A stretch of DNA of 64,000 bases from Streptomyces sp. ISL-96 (GTDB taxonomy: Bacteria > Actinomycetota > Actinomycetes > Streptomycetales > Streptomycetaceae). The DNA is taken from NCBI RefSeq assembly GCF_018614035.1, contig NZ_JAGGPA010000001.1:216351-280350 (forward strand). Direction: 5' to 3'. Of the stretch, positions 18,126-27,087 are shown piece after piece; the first letter of the stretch is position 1; every line of letters starts with the position of its first letter. A program made the position numbers and the translations under genes. The notes under the pieces were generated by a model. The model did no database searches. It saw only the letters and a program-made list of their open reading frames with translations, and was not told where the DNA came from.

Positions 18126-18908
18126 TCACCTCTCGTCGCGCGCCGGCTTCGGGTCAGGAGTCCTGTCCGGCGTCCGGTCCGGCGTCCCGCCGATCAGGTC
18201 CTGAACCTTGCGGCCCACCCCCGACCAGCGCCGGTCGTGGTGCCACAGGCGCAGCGCCGCTCTGGCGCGGGCCTTGGGGCGCCGGCGGTAGAGGTGCTTC
18301 GCCCAGGGGGAGCCGGGCTTGGCCAGCCGGATCGCGCCGACGAGCGCTACGACGGGCACGACCGTACCGAAGAGGGCGGTGAGGACTTTCCCCTTGCTGA
18401 GCGCGATCACCGCGAGGAGGAAGTTGAAGCACACGTTGAGGATGAGTGCGGCGCGGCTCTGCCGCTCGTCCGGCGTCAGCTGATCCACCCCGAACGGGAC
18501 GGATCCGATGAGGACCAGCCCCACCACGGCGGCGGTCACGACAACGACCTCCACGCTCTGCCGCCCCTGTTCGCTCCAGTAGACGTCGTCGAGATGGAGG
18601 ACCAGCGCGAACTCGTCGAGGACCAGCCCCGCGCCCATCCCGAAGATCACCGCGCACAGCGCCGAGCTGACGCCGTGCGCGCCGGTGGCCACCGCCCCGA
18701 AGCCGCCGATCGTCATCAGGATCACGCCGGGCACCACGTGGTGGATGTGCAGACCGCCGGGCGAGACGTTCCTGAAGGGGCCGCGGCCCGCCCGGATCAG
18801 CCGGGTGATGGTGCGGGTGACCGCGAACGTCAGGACGAAGGAAAGCAGGGCCAGCAGCAGCGGGAGCTTTCCCGGCTCAAGGATGTTGCGATACCACCAG
18901 TGACCCAT
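18126..18908 (-). CDS. Integral membrane protein, unknown function
   Basis: 260 residues with about six hydrophobic helices between residues 15 and 195, then a basic tail ending in a short TPDRTPDRTPD repeat. Conserved-looking loop segments include GGLHIHHVVPG and LHLDDVYWSEQGR, whose His and Asp could bind metal. The N-terminal MGHWWYRN is typical of a Streptomyces conserved membrane family. Antisense to its flanking cob genes. Function not known. Confidence 0.82.
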   Translation of the reverse strand: MGHWWYRNILEPGKLPLLLALLSFVLTFAVTRTITRLIRAGRGPFRNVSPGGLHIHHVVPGVILMTIGGFGAVATGAHGVSSALCAVIFGMGAGLVLDEFALVLHLDDVYWSEQGRQSVEVVVVTAAVVGLVLIGSVPFGVDQLTPDERQSRAALILNVCFNFLLAVIALSKGKVLTALFGTVVPVVALVGAIRLAKPGSPWAKHLYRRRPKARARAALRLWHHDRRWSGVGRKVQDLIGGTPDRTPDRTPDPKPARDER

Positions 18909-18986
18909 GCCACTCGCTTCCCTTATGTGTGGGTTTGTGCGCTATGCGCAACCTACCGGCCGTCTCCGGCGACTAGCGTGCGCGCC

Positions 18987-19769
18987 GTGACCTCTCTCCT
19001 CAGCGACGGCATACGTTTCGCCTTCGGCACGCTCACCGTGCTTCCCGTACGCGTGACCCGGTGGGACCGCGAGGCCGCTCGCGCCGGAATGCTGTGCGCT
19101 CCCCTGGCCGGGCTGGTCGTGGGCTTGTGCGCGGCGGCCCTCGGCGGCGTACTCCTGCTGCTCGGCGCGGGGCCGCTGCTCGCCGCCGTGGCGAGCGCCG
19201 CCGTACCCGCCGCCCTCACCCGGGGACTGCACCTCGACGGACTCGCCGACACGGCCGACGGCCTGGGCAGCGGCAAACCGGCCGAAGAGGCGCTGCGCAT
19301 CATGAAGCAGTCGGACATCGGCCCCTTCGGCGTCATCACGCTGCTGTTCGTCCTCCTCGCCCAGGTCGCCGCGCTTTTCGAGCTGTACGCCGCCGGGTGG
19401 GCGCAGGGTGCGGCCGGCGCCGCCGTCTCCGCCGTCGCCGCCCGCCTGGCCCTGACCCTCGCGTCCCGCACGGGCGTCCCGCCGGCCCGGCCCGACGGGC
19501 TGGGCGCGGCGGTCGCGGGCACGGTATCGGCGCGTACCGCGGTGGCCGTCACCGTGCTGGTGACCGCCGCCTGCGCGGGCGTCGCGGGTGCGCTGTTCGG
19601 CCCGTACGCCGCCCTGCGTCACGCCGCCGCCGTGTTGGCCGCACTCGCCGCCGCGCAGCTGCTGCTGCGCCACTGCGTGCGCCGATTCGGCGGGGTCACC
19701 GGTGACGTCTTCGGCGGCGTGGCGGAGACCGCGGCGACGGCCGCACTGGTGGTCCTGGTGCTGGGGTGA
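18987..19769 (+). CDS. cobS: Adenosylcobinamide-GDP ribazoletransferase CobS (cobalamin synthase)
   Basis: 260 residues, polytopic membrane enzyme joining adenosylcobinamide-GDP to alpha-ribazole (phosphate). The signature LHLDGLADTADGLG is present around residue 80, with GPFG after it and several membrane helices through the rest. GTG 18987 gives MTSLLSDGIRFAFGTLTVLP, the usual family start. It completes the CobU-CobT-CobS set but is separated from cobT by two unrelated membrane-protein genes. Confidence 0.94.
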   Translation: MTSLLSDGIRFAFGTLTVLPVRVTRWDREAARAGMLCAPLAGLVVGLCAAALGGVLLLLGAGPLLAAVASAAVPAALTRGLHLDGLADTADGLGSGKPAEEALRIMKQSDIGPFGVITLLFVLLAQVAALFELYAAGWAQGAAGAAVSAVAARLALTLASRTGVPPARPDGLGAAVAGTVSARTAVAVTVLVTAACAGVAGALFGPYAALRHAAAVLAALAAAQLLLRHCVRRFGGVTGDVFGGVAETAATAALVVLVLG

Positions 19770-19859
19770 CGGGTGAACACCAGTGGGATACACGGCAGTT
19801 GACTGCCCGTCACCGCAAGGTGCACGATCATTCCCCACTGCTGTCGGGGGAGACAGAAG

Positions 19860-22502
19860 ATGCCCGAATTTCCTGGCTGGGATCAGAGCAGCGAATTCAC
19901 TGAGGCTTACCGCAGGGCGGTGCGCACCCGGTCGCGGCTGTCGAAACGCGGCCCCAAGCACCCACCCATCGTGCTGCGGACCGGCCCGGAGGAAGCGCAA
20001 CAGGCCCTGGAGGCCCTGAAGCTGGGCCTCCAGCGCTCGTCGAGGGCGCGGGGCACCGTGCCGTGCACTCCGTACGCCCATGTCGACTGGCGCGGCGGGT
20101 CAAGGACCGAGTTGATCGCGAAGATCGCCGAGGAACTGAAGAAGAACGCCCCCGACGAGGCGGGCAAACTGCGGCTGCCCACGTACGACCTTCTCCAGTG
20201 CGTCGCCGGCAACCGGGTGGGAACGGACGCCCGGCTGGCGGACCGGGTGTTCGCCAGGCACCGGGGGCGCGCGACGGCCGCACTGCCGCCCAGGGGCGAG
20301 CCCGGCCCGGCGATCAACGCGGGGCTTCTGACCGTTCCGGTCCGCTCGATCTGGTCGGTGGCGGAATGGGTCTACCTCAGGATCTGGGAGCGCCGCTGGG
20401 AATGGCGCCTCGCCCGGCGCAGGCGCTTTCGCCTGCTGTGGCCGGAGAACTTCCGCGGCAAGCGTACGTACGCCGCCGCGCTCACCGAGTTCAACCGGAT
20501 GTGGGAGGCCGCCGTCGGGGACGGCGGCGGCGCGCACGACGTCGACCGGTGGGACGGGCTGCTCATCGCCGCGCTCATGACCGACCTGTACGCCTACGCG
20601 CGCCAGGGGCTGCTCCACCCCGGCCGCAGACGCCGCCGCCCGCGCCACGCGCTCCTGCTCAACGGCACCCGGACCGGGGCCGACGGCGGCGACGGCGGCA
20701 GCACGGCCGTAGCGGGCTTCATCAGGCTGTACGGCGCCCAGCAGCGGTCGAGTCCCAACGCGGCCACGGTGGTGATCGCCGCGCTGCCCGACACGCACGA
20801 CGCGGCGCCCGGCGCCGGCACGCTGGAGGAGGCGGCGCGCCGGCTCGACCCCGAGAAGGGTGCGATCCCGACGCCCTACGAGGTGCGGCTCCCGCGCCCG
20901 GAGCGGGGCGGCGGCCACGGGGTGACGGTGTCGCCGGTCTGGACGCCGCGGGTGCGGCTGCGCCCCGGCAGGGAACTGGCCTTCGAAGCGGGGGCGCTCG
21001 CCGTCGCTCTCTGGCTCACCGGACAGCTCTCCTGCATCCCGTACCTCGACAGCCCTTTCACGGACACGTACACGCAGTGCCTCACCGGCTCCGACCACGT
21101 ACAGCAGGCCAAGGCGGCCGGGCCCGCGCTCTCCGCCCAGTACACCGACGCGCTCAACCTGATCGCCGAGCAGAACAAGATCGCGGAGACCGACGGCAAG
21201 CCCGAGCGGACGGTGACCATCGCCCATGTCCGCGCCTCGGTGGCGCCGAACGAAGCCGAGCGGCAGTCCGGCGCGGCCATCCCCGAACTGCGCGGCCTCG
21301 CGCTGGCCCAGCAGTCGCTGCACCGGATGGCGCCCGCCAACGACAACGGCGTCTGGGTGCGGATCAAGACGTACGACGCCGGATTGCAGTTCAAGAACGC
21401 CCGCAAGGTGGCGGCGGAGATCGTCCGCGAGGCGAAGAAGGACCAGCACCTCATCGGGGTCACGGGATTCACCGAGAGCCGGAAGGAAACGGTCGCGGCG
21501 CTGCGCGTGCTCAATTCGGCCCGGATTCCCATTGTCAGCTCGACGGCCACGGCGAAAGCCATGGAGGTCGGGCGTTATTACCACGGCGCCGCGCCGAACA
21601 ACAAGCGGGAGGCGCGGGTCGTGTCGGAGTTCGTGAAGCACGCGAATACGGTGCGTACGGGAGAGAATTCCTGCGCACCCGCGGAAAGCGTCGCCGTGGT
21701 GACCGATCCGACCGATGTGTACAGCGATGAACTCGGCAAGGAGTTCGCCCTCGCCTTCCCCTCCGCGGGCAGCCGTATCGGCTACATCCCCGGCGGGAAC
21801 AGCGGAGTGGTCGTACCGAACGAGCCCGACCTCGACATGAAGTTCAGCATGTCGGAGGTGGCCGAAGCGGTGTGCAGCAAGGTCGCGGGAAAGAGTAGAA
21901 CGCTGGTCTACTGGACCTCGCGGGTACGGGAGTTCGACAATTTCCTGGAGACTTATCAGAGCCGTAGCCCATGCGCGAACAAGGACCTCACCGTGATGGG
22001 CGGGAACGAGCTCACCAATGCGGCGCTCTCCGGCGGATTCGTGGGGAAGTCCTGGCTGCACCTTTATCACACGGCCCATATGCTGCCCGCCGGACATCCG
22101 GACCGCAGCGCGACGGCGAAGGCGTTCAACGACGCGTACACCGAGAAATTCACCAAGTCCGATCTGTGGCTGAACGACGGGCACGCCGCGCTCGCCCATG
22201 ACGCGGTGCAGGTGCTCGCCCAGGCGACGAGTCAGGCGAACGCGGCGGGCGTGGAGCTGACGCGTCCCAATGTCCAGCAGATCATCAACAGCGGGTCCTT
22301 CGACCTGGAGGGGGCCAGTGGCCGCCTGCTGTTCGCGGCGGGCTCGCTCCAGCGGCCGCTCAACAAGCTGCTGGCCGTCCTGCACCACGGGGAGAAGGGG
22401 TCGGCGCCGGTGCTGATGTGCGGGGACTCCGGGAAGAACATCGATGCCGGGAAGGAGTGGCAGCAGGGCGGTACGTCGTACGACTGCCCGGAGGACGAGT
22501 AG
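19860..22502 (+). CDS. Large membrane protein with extracytoplasmic periplasmic-binding-protein-like domain
   Basis: 880 residues; ATG 19860 follows GGGGGAGACAGAAG. The N-terminal about 370 residues are cytoplasmic, basic and Arg-rich; PPIVLRTGPEEAQQALEAL sits where related Streptomyces proteins carry a P-loop, but no GxxxxGKS/T is present, so any nucleotide site is degenerate. One membrane helix lies at about 372-395 (AGALAVALWLTGQL). The remaining 480 residues resemble type-1 ligand-binding receptors (Leu/Ile/Val-binding fold): LIGVTGFTESRKETVAALRVL, PIVSSTATAKAM, YYHGAAPNN, SVAVVTDPTDVYS. No transporter genes are near, so it is more likely a sensor than a transport subunit. Ligand unknown. 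Confidence 0.8.
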   Translation: MPEFPGWDQSSEFTEAYRRAVRTRSRLSKRGPKHPPIVLRTGPEEAQQALEALKLGLQRSSRARGTVPCTPYAHVDWRGGSRTELIAKIAEELKKNAPDEAGKLRLPTYDLLQCVAGNRVGTDARLADRVFARHRGRATAALPPRGEPGPAINAGLLTVPVRSIWSVAEWVYLRIWERRWEWRLARRRRFRLLWPENFRGKRTYAAALTEFNRMWEAAVGDGGGAHDVDRWDGLLIAALMTDLYAYARQGLLHPGRRRRRPRHALLLNGTRTGADGGDGGSTAVAGFIRLYGAQQRSSPNAATVVIAALPDTHDAAPGAGTLEEAARRLDPEKGAIPTPYEVRLPRPERGGGHGVTVSPVWTPRVRLRPGRELAFEAGALAVALWLTGQLSCIPYLDSPFTDTYTQCLTGSDHVQQAKAAGPALSAQYTDALNLIAEQNKIAETDGKPERTVTIAHVRASVAPNEAERQSGAAIPELRGLALAQQSLHRMAPANDNGVWVRIKTYDAGLQFKNARKVAAEIVREAKKDQHLIGVTGFTESRKETVAALRVLNSARIPIVSSTATAKAMEVGRYYHGAAPNNKREARVVSEFVKHANTVRTGENSCAPAESVAVVTDPTDVYSDELGKEFALAFPSAGSRIGYIPGGNSGVVVPNEPDLDMKFSMSEVAEAVCSKVAGKSRTLVYWTSRVREFDNFLETYQSRSPCANKDLTVMGGNELTNAALSGGFVGKSWLHLYHTAHMLPAGHPDRSATAKAFNDAYTEKFTKSDLWLNDGHAALAHDAVQVLAQATSQANAAGVELTRPNVQQIINSGSFDLEGASGRLLFAAGSLQRPLNKLLAVLHHGEKGSAPVLMCGDSGKNIDAGKEWQQGGTSYDCPEDE

Positions 22503-22516
22503 ACGAGTAGGCGCGG

Positions 22517-23320
22517 TCAGTCGCAGGGCTCGCGCCACACCCCCAGGTCGTACCTCTTCAGCATCGAGCTGAGCTTCAGCTTGCGCGCCTGGGGGCAGAA
22601 GCGGCTCGTCGGCAGCTCGTACTCCACATGGAAGACCGCCTTGCCGGCGTCGATGAACGGCGTGAGCTTCGCGCACTCGTCGTACTGCGCGCACTGCTCA
22701 TTGACCGCGAAGTCGAAGTCCCCCACCAGTTCCGGGATCTGGTCGAGGTCGTTCTTGAGGCCGACGGCCAGGCCGCGGTCGTGGGCGAGGCGGGCGATCA
22801 GGCGGTTGTAGTCGAGCTGGTGGGCGGCGGTCAGGGGGAAGCCGGTGCGGTTGCGGTAGCCGTCCATGTTGTCGGGCTCCACCGCGTCAAAGCCTTTGTC
22901 GCGGCAGAGGTCCATGCGGTGGGCCATCAGGGGCTCCAGGACGTCGGTACGGCGGATGTCGAGCCACCGCTCGCCCTTCCAGCCGTTGCCCCGGCCGAGG
23001 ACGGACTTCGGGAACTCGCCGGCGTCCGGCCTGAAGTCCTCCCACGCGCCGGTGGAGAGGTAGCAGATGACCTTGCGGCCGCGGCGGTGCAGGTCGGCGA
23101 CGGCGGAGGCGGGGTGGTCGAAGCCGTCGATGTCGTACACCGGTACGTCGACGGCCGGGTCGAGCTTGCCGCTGAGCTGCCACTGCCAGGCGATACCGGG
23201 CCGGGGCTGCCAGCGGGCGGTGTCCGGCCCGCGGTCGTCGGGTGCGGGAGGGCCGCCGCCCGTACAGCCCGCGAGCAGGAGTAGCGGGATGAGGAGCAGA
23301 AGTGCGCGTCCGCCCCTCAT
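22517..23320 (-). CDS. GH114 endo-alpha-1,4-polygalactosaminidase-like lipoprotein
   Basis: 267 residues. Signal peptide with lipobox LLAGC (Cys19), so it is anchored outside the cell. The rest is a GH114 TIM barrel: WQWQLSG near the start, VICYLSTGAWEDFRPD, then EPDNMDGY (Glu148, Asp150, Asp153) and NEQC (Glu208), the positions expected for the catalytic acids. GH114 enzymes such as fungal Ega3 and the hydrolase domain of bacterial PelA cut alpha-1,4-linked galactosamine polymers. Last gene of the operon; its ATG overlaps the stop of the spherulin-4 gene by 4 bases. Confidence 0.88.
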   Translation of the reverse strand: MRGGRALLLLIPLLLLAGCTGGGPPAPDDRGPDTARWQPRPGIAWQWQLSGKLDPAVDVPVYDIDGFDHPASAVADLHRRGRKVICYLSTGAWEDFRPDAGEFPKSVLGRGNGWKGERWLDIRRTDVLEPLMAHRMDLCRDKGFDAVEPDNMDGYRNRTGFPLTAAHQLDYNRLIARLAHDRGLAVGLKNDLDQIPELVGDFDFAVNEQCAQYDECAKLTPFIDAGKAVFHVEYELPTSRFCPQARKLKLSSMLKRYDLGVWREPCD

Positions 23321-23964
23321 CGGACCGCCTCAAGCGCGTGCGGCAACGTCCCCCACGGGTGCGGTGCTTCACCCGGTACGGCGCAGCCGACGCCGGCGGT
23401 GAACTCGGCGGTGGGCGGTGCGGCGTAGAGGAGGTGGCAGAAACGGTCGTGCGCGTACGCCGCCGTCCACGGCGGGAGGTCCCGGGCGACGCCGCGGTAC
23501 GTGCCCCAGGTGCCCTCGAACGTGACGAGTACGTCGGCGAGTTCGAGGTAGCCGGGGTCGGGGTGGACGCCGTGGTTCAGCACGAGGGTGGCCGCGCCGG
23601 CCGCGCGCGCGGCGACGGCGAGACGCCGGTAGTGGGGCAGCGCCTGCGGTTCTGCGGTCACCTGGTCCAGGAAGGCGCCGTCCGCGCCGTACCAGTCGCG
23701 GTGGCGCAGCAGGTCCCGCACCACTGCGGCGTGCGGGCGGCGCGCGTAGTCGGTGTCGGCGTACCCGAGGACGCGTACGCCCGCCGCGCGCAGGCGCGTC
23801 GACACGGCGGCGAACGCGGGGTCGGGTGCGTCGCCGGGGCCGCTGGCGGGGTTGAGTACGACTCCGTACAGGCGGGAGGCCGCCCGGATGACGGCGTCCC
23901 AGGCGGCCGGGCGTTCGGCGGGGTGCTCGTAGAAGGGTACGAGCAGGTTGCTCACGTGGGCCAT
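23317..23964 (-). CDS. Spherulin-4-like (GH135/Sph3-type) protein
   Basis: 215 residues, a TIM-barrel of the spherulation-specific family 4: NLLVPFYEHP at the N-terminus, YGVVLNPASGPG, GVRVLGYADTDYARRP, GADGAFLDQV and DVLVTFEGTWG. Fungal Sph3 (GH135) hydrolyses galactosaminogalactan. Of the acids expected near the barrel mouth, Asp100 and Glu150 are present, but the residue after Asp100 is Gln101, where I recall Glu in Sph3. No signal peptide is visible, so it may be cytoplasmic. ATG 23964 is 2 bases after the previous stop. Confidence 0.85.
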   Translation of the reverse strand: MAHVSNLLVPFYEHPAERPAAWDAVIRAASRLYGVVLNPASGPGDAPDPAFAAVSTRLRAAGVRVLGYADTDYARRPHAAVVRDLLRHRDWYGADGAFLDQVTAEPQALPHYRRLAVAARAAGAATLVLNHGVHPDPGYLELADVLVTFEGTWGTYRGVARDLPPWTAAYAHDRFCHLLYAAPPTAEFTAGVGCAVPGEAPHPWGTLPHALEAVR

Positions 23965-23966
23965 CC

Positions 23967-25469
23967 TCAGTGACGGTGGGCCGTCGCGCGACCCAGCAGT
24001 ACGCAGACCAGGGCGGTCAGCACGGCGGCTCCGGCGCCGGGGACGGCGAGCGTGGCGAGGCCGGTGGCTCCGGGGCCCGCCAGGAGTGCCGCTGTCTGGA
24101 GGAGCGCGGCCGCGCCGCAGACGGTCGCGGCGGCGGTCACCGCGCCGAACGCCTGGAGCAGCAGCCCGGTCCACAGCATGACACCGGTGAGCAGCAGGCC
24201 GGTCGCGCGGGCCGCGTCGGGCAGGGGCGCGCCGAGCCACAGCAGGGTTGTCGCGGCGAGGAGGGCGAGCAGTACGGCGAGGTAGCCGCCGAGGCACTGG
24301 GCGAGGGCGGCGGTGGCGGCACGCCGGAATTCCTGGGAGGTGGTGCTTTTCCGGAGCCCGGCATCGGTGCGGCGCCGGAACCGGTAGAGCAGCCATTCCG
24401 CGGGCCCCATGCTGAGGGTGAGCGCGACGGCGCCGGGGGCGGCGACGATGCCGGAGGCGCCGCCGAGCAGGTTCTGGAGCACGGCGTGCATGACGAGTAC
24501 GCCGGTCGCGAGCCCGAAGATGCCGTACGGGAGCGACCGCAGCAGCGACGGCCCGCCCGGACTGGGGCGCTGCCCCGGACCCCGCTCCTCAAACGCCGGA
24601 GGGGCTGAAGCTGGGCCCCGCAGTACCTCGCGGGTCGCCAGCGTCAGGACCGCCAGCCCCGACACCGACAGCAGCGCCGCCCTCCCCGCGTCCGGGACCT
24701 CGTGCACCAGGGTCAGCAGGGCGCCCGCCGCCATCGGGGTCAGGGCGTACAGCAGCAGGCGTTCGCGGGCCAGGACCAGCAGGGCCGTCGCCGCGCCCTG
24801 GTACACCGCCTGGGCCGTGGCGAACGCCGCCGCCCCGCCCTCCCCCGGTCCCGCGACCGCGACCGCCGCCACCGTTCCCAGCAGGGCGCCCGCCGGCGCC
24901 CCGACGAGCAGGGTTCGGGCCGCCGACGGGCGCTCGCCGAGGCCCAGCCAGGTGTACGCCCGGTGGGCCAGCGCCTGGTTCCACGCCCAGCCGAAGAGGG
25001 CGCCCACGAGGAGCACGTCCGTCCCGGCGGGCACGCCTGTTCCGCCGGGAGCCGCACCGGCCACGAACGGCGCCCCCAGTACGTACGCGAGCCCCGGCAG
25101 CGCGAACACCAGCCCGCGCAGGAGACATCCGGCGAGGCCGATGCGCCAGGGGCCGCCGGACGCCGGCTGCGCCTCCGGTTCCGGGTAGGCGCGGGGCACG
25201 CGGGCGAACAGGGCCTCGGCCAGCGCGAAAGAGCTCTCGCGGCCGTACGTGAGCCGGATGTGGTCGTCCGTCATCCCGTCGGATTCGAGGATCGCCGCGA
25301 TCTCGTCGGGATGTACGGCAGCGGATGTCAAATCGCCCAGGCGGTCGGCCAGTTCGTCGACGGGATCCGCCGCCCAGCGCGGCCGCTGGTGCTTCGGCAT
25401 ACGCCTCGGTATGCGCGGCAGCGTGTCGCGCCGTACGGTCGCGTCCGGCGTCCACAGGGGGCCGCTCAT
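23967..25469 (-). CDS. Multi-pass membrane protein of the exopolysaccharide operon (possible export component)
   Basis: 500 residues. Cytoplasmic N-terminus (about 1-105) with a helical segment around VDELADRLGDL and DEIAAILESDG, then about ten to twelve hydrophobic helices. It occupies the PelG slot beside a PelF-like enzyme, but clear PelG sequence motifs are not seen, so export of the polymer is inferred from position and topology. ATG 25469 shares a base with the upstream stop (TGATG). Residues about 287-303 (APPAFEERGPGQRPS) are encoded by a copy of the interspersed GC-rich repeat, apparently tolerated in a loop. Confidence 0.78.
   Translation of the reverse strand: MSGPLWTPDATVRRDTLPRIPRRMPKHQRPRWAADPVDELADRLGDLTSAAVHPDEIAAILESDGMTDDHIRLTYGRESSFALAEALFARVPRAYPEPEAQPASGGPWRIGLAGCLLRGLVFALPGLAYVLGAPFVAGAAPGGTGVPAGTDVLLVGALFGWAWNQALAHRAYTWLGLGERPSAARTLLVGAPAGALLGTVAAVAVAGPGEGGAAAFATAQAVYQGAATALLVLARERLLLYALTPMAAGALLTLVHEVPDAGRAALLSVSGLAVLTLATREVLRGPASAPPAFEERGPGQRPSPGGPSLLRSLPYGIFGLATGVLVMHAVLQNLLGGASGIVAAPGAVALTLSMGPAEWLLYRFRRRTDAGLRKSTTSQEFRRAATAALAQCLGGYLAVLLALLAATTLLWLGAPLPDAARATGLLLTGVMLWTGLLLQAFGAVTAAATVCGAAALLQTAALLAGPGATGLATLAVPGAGAAVLTALVCVLLGRATAHRH
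24561..24610 (-). repeat. Intragenic copy of the interspersed GC-rich repeat
   Basis: Carries CTGGGGCGCTGCCCC, then CTCCTCAAACGCCGG and AGGGGCTGAA, closely matching the copy at 46587-46640. It is in frame within the membrane-protein gene and its read-through gives a Pro/Gly/Glu/Arg-rich loop. Confidence 0.75.
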
Positions 25470-27034
25470 CACGCCGCCCCGTGCGTCGACAGGTCGCTCC
25501 ACCAGGGGTCCTTGAGTTCGGTCGTCCAGTGCGCGGGAAGAGCGGGAAGAGTGGTGGCCGCCAGGCCCAGGCCCAGGACCGGGCTCTCCGGCTCCGGTAC
25601 GCCGTCCAGTTCGCGGTAGATCTCACGGAAGCCTTCGACCGACCGGCGCAGCGTGAACAGGTCGATCACCCGCTGCCGCGCGAGCCGGCCCAGTTCGGCC
25701 CGCCGGGCGTCGTCCGCCATCAGGCCGAGCACCGCCCGCGCCATCGCCTCGGGTTCGCGCGGCGGCACCACGACCCCCGTGTCGCCGACTGCTTCCCGTA
25801 CGCCGCCCACATCCGTCGACACCGTCGTCCGCCCGCACGACATCGCTTCCAGGATGCTGAAGGGGAAGCCCTCGCTGATGCTGGAGAGCATGACGACGTG
25901 TCCCGCCCCATAGGCGCGCGCCACGTCCGAGATGCGTCCCTCGTACGTGATGCCGTCGGTGACGCCGAGTTCGGCCGCCAGCTTCTCCAGCTTCGTGCGG
26001 TAGTCCTCGCCGCCGTCCGGCACCCCGCCGAAAAGCCGCAGCCGCAGCTCCGGCAGCCGGGCGCGGGCGAGGGCGTAGGCCCGTACCAGCGTCTCCAGGT
26101 CCTTGATGGGGTCGATGCGGCCGGCCCAGGTGAGGGTGGGGACGTCCGGTTCCGGGCCGGCGTGCGGGAAGAGGTGCGGGTCGACGCCGTTGTAGACGGT
26201 GCGGATGCGCTCGGGCGGGGCGCCGCCCCGCTCCTCCCAGCGGCGGTTGTACTGGTTGCAGGGCGTGATCAGGTCGGCCTCCCGGTAGCCCAGCGAGTTG
26301 AGCTCGCGGTAGAAGCCGAGCAACAGCGCCTTGACGGGCCAGCGCTGGGCGGCCGTGCGGTAGCCGAGGTAGCGCTCGCGCAGATAGATGCCGTGTTCGG
26401 TGAGGAGGAAGGGCGCATCGTCGAAGTGCTTGGCGGTGAGCGCGGGAAGGGTGGCGAGGCCGCTGCTGACGGCGTGCGCGACGCTGTCGGCGGGTATGCG
26501 GGCGGCCAGCGGCCGCAGCAGGTGTTCCAGCAGGTCGGTGGCGGTGAGCGCGTCGTGGAGGGTGGGTGCGGCGCGGGCGGTGGGCAGGTGGCGCATGGTC
26601 CAGACCCTGGTCAGGGTCCGCAGGGCGGCCTCCGAGCGCAGGGCGGGGGTCAGCCGGCCCTGGCGGGAGAGCGCGGCGAGAGCGTACAGCTCATGGCCGA
26701 AGTCGCAGCCCGCCTCCGGGTCGAGTACGGCGAGCAGGAAGCGTTCGTACGAGGCGAGAAAGCCGCGGCGGTCGCGGCCGGCGAGGGAGCGCGGACCGCG
26801 TCGTGCACCTCGTAACGCCGTGTCTGCTCCCCACAACGGGACCGTCGTGTGCCGGTAGACGTTGGGCGGCAGCTCCCAGGTGACGGGCTCGCGGCCGCTG
26901 CCGGTGAGTGAGACGACATGGAAGTCGACGTCGGGCATTCCCCGGACGAGCTGGTCGCACCAGGTGCTGACGCCCCCCTGGACGTGCGGATACGTACCTT
27001 CGGTGAGCATGCTGACGTGGAGCCCGCGGCCCAT
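25469..27034 (-). CDS. PelF-like GT4 glycosyltransferase
   Basis: 521 residues. The N-terminal domain starts HVSMLTEGTYPHVQGGVSTW, the PelF/DUF3492 hallmark; the C-terminal GT-B domain has LTWAGRIDPIKDLETLVRAY and the EX7E motif in SEGFPFSILEAMSCGR. PelF uses UDP-GalNAc/UDP-GlcNAc to polymerise Pel and acts in the cytoplasm with a membrane exporter. ATG 27034 follows GGGGGGAC. Second gene of the five-gene operon, 53 bases after the deacetylase gene. A UDP-GalNAc donor is inferred from the GH114 and GH135 neighbours. Confidence 0.9.
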   Translation of the reverse strand: MGRGLHVSMLTEGTYPHVQGGVSTWCDQLVRGMPDVDFHVVSLTGSGREPVTWELPPNVYRHTTVPLWGADTALRGARRGPRSLAGRDRRGFLASYERFLLAVLDPEAGCDFGHELYALAALSRQGRLTPALRSEAALRTLTRVWTMRHLPTARAAPTLHDALTATDLLEHLLRPLAARIPADSVAHAVSSGLATLPALTAKHFDDAPFLLTEHGIYLRERYLGYRTAAQRWPVKALLLGFYRELNSLGYREADLITPCNQYNRRWEERGGAPPERIRTVYNGVDPHLFPHAGPEPDVPTLTWAGRIDPIKDLETLVRAYALARARLPELRLRLFGGVPDGGEDYRTKLEKLAAELGVTDGITYEGRISDVARAYGAGHVVMLSSISEGFPFSILEAMSCGRTTVSTDVGGVREAVGDTGVVVPPREPEAMARAVLGLMADDARRAELGRLARQRVIDLFTLRRSVEGFREIYRELDGVPEPESPVLGLGLAATTLPALPAHWTTELKDPWWSDLSTHGAA

Positions 27035-27087
27035 GTTCGTGTCCCCCCCAGGACGAGTGGCAGGTCGGGTGGTCAGCCGCCGGCTGG

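Noticed and set aside
18016..18204. Possible 62-codon gene starting GTG at the MprF-like stop (GTGA overlap)
   Set aside because: It has one hydrophobic stretch, but its end overlaps the convergent membrane-protein gene and nothing else supports it.
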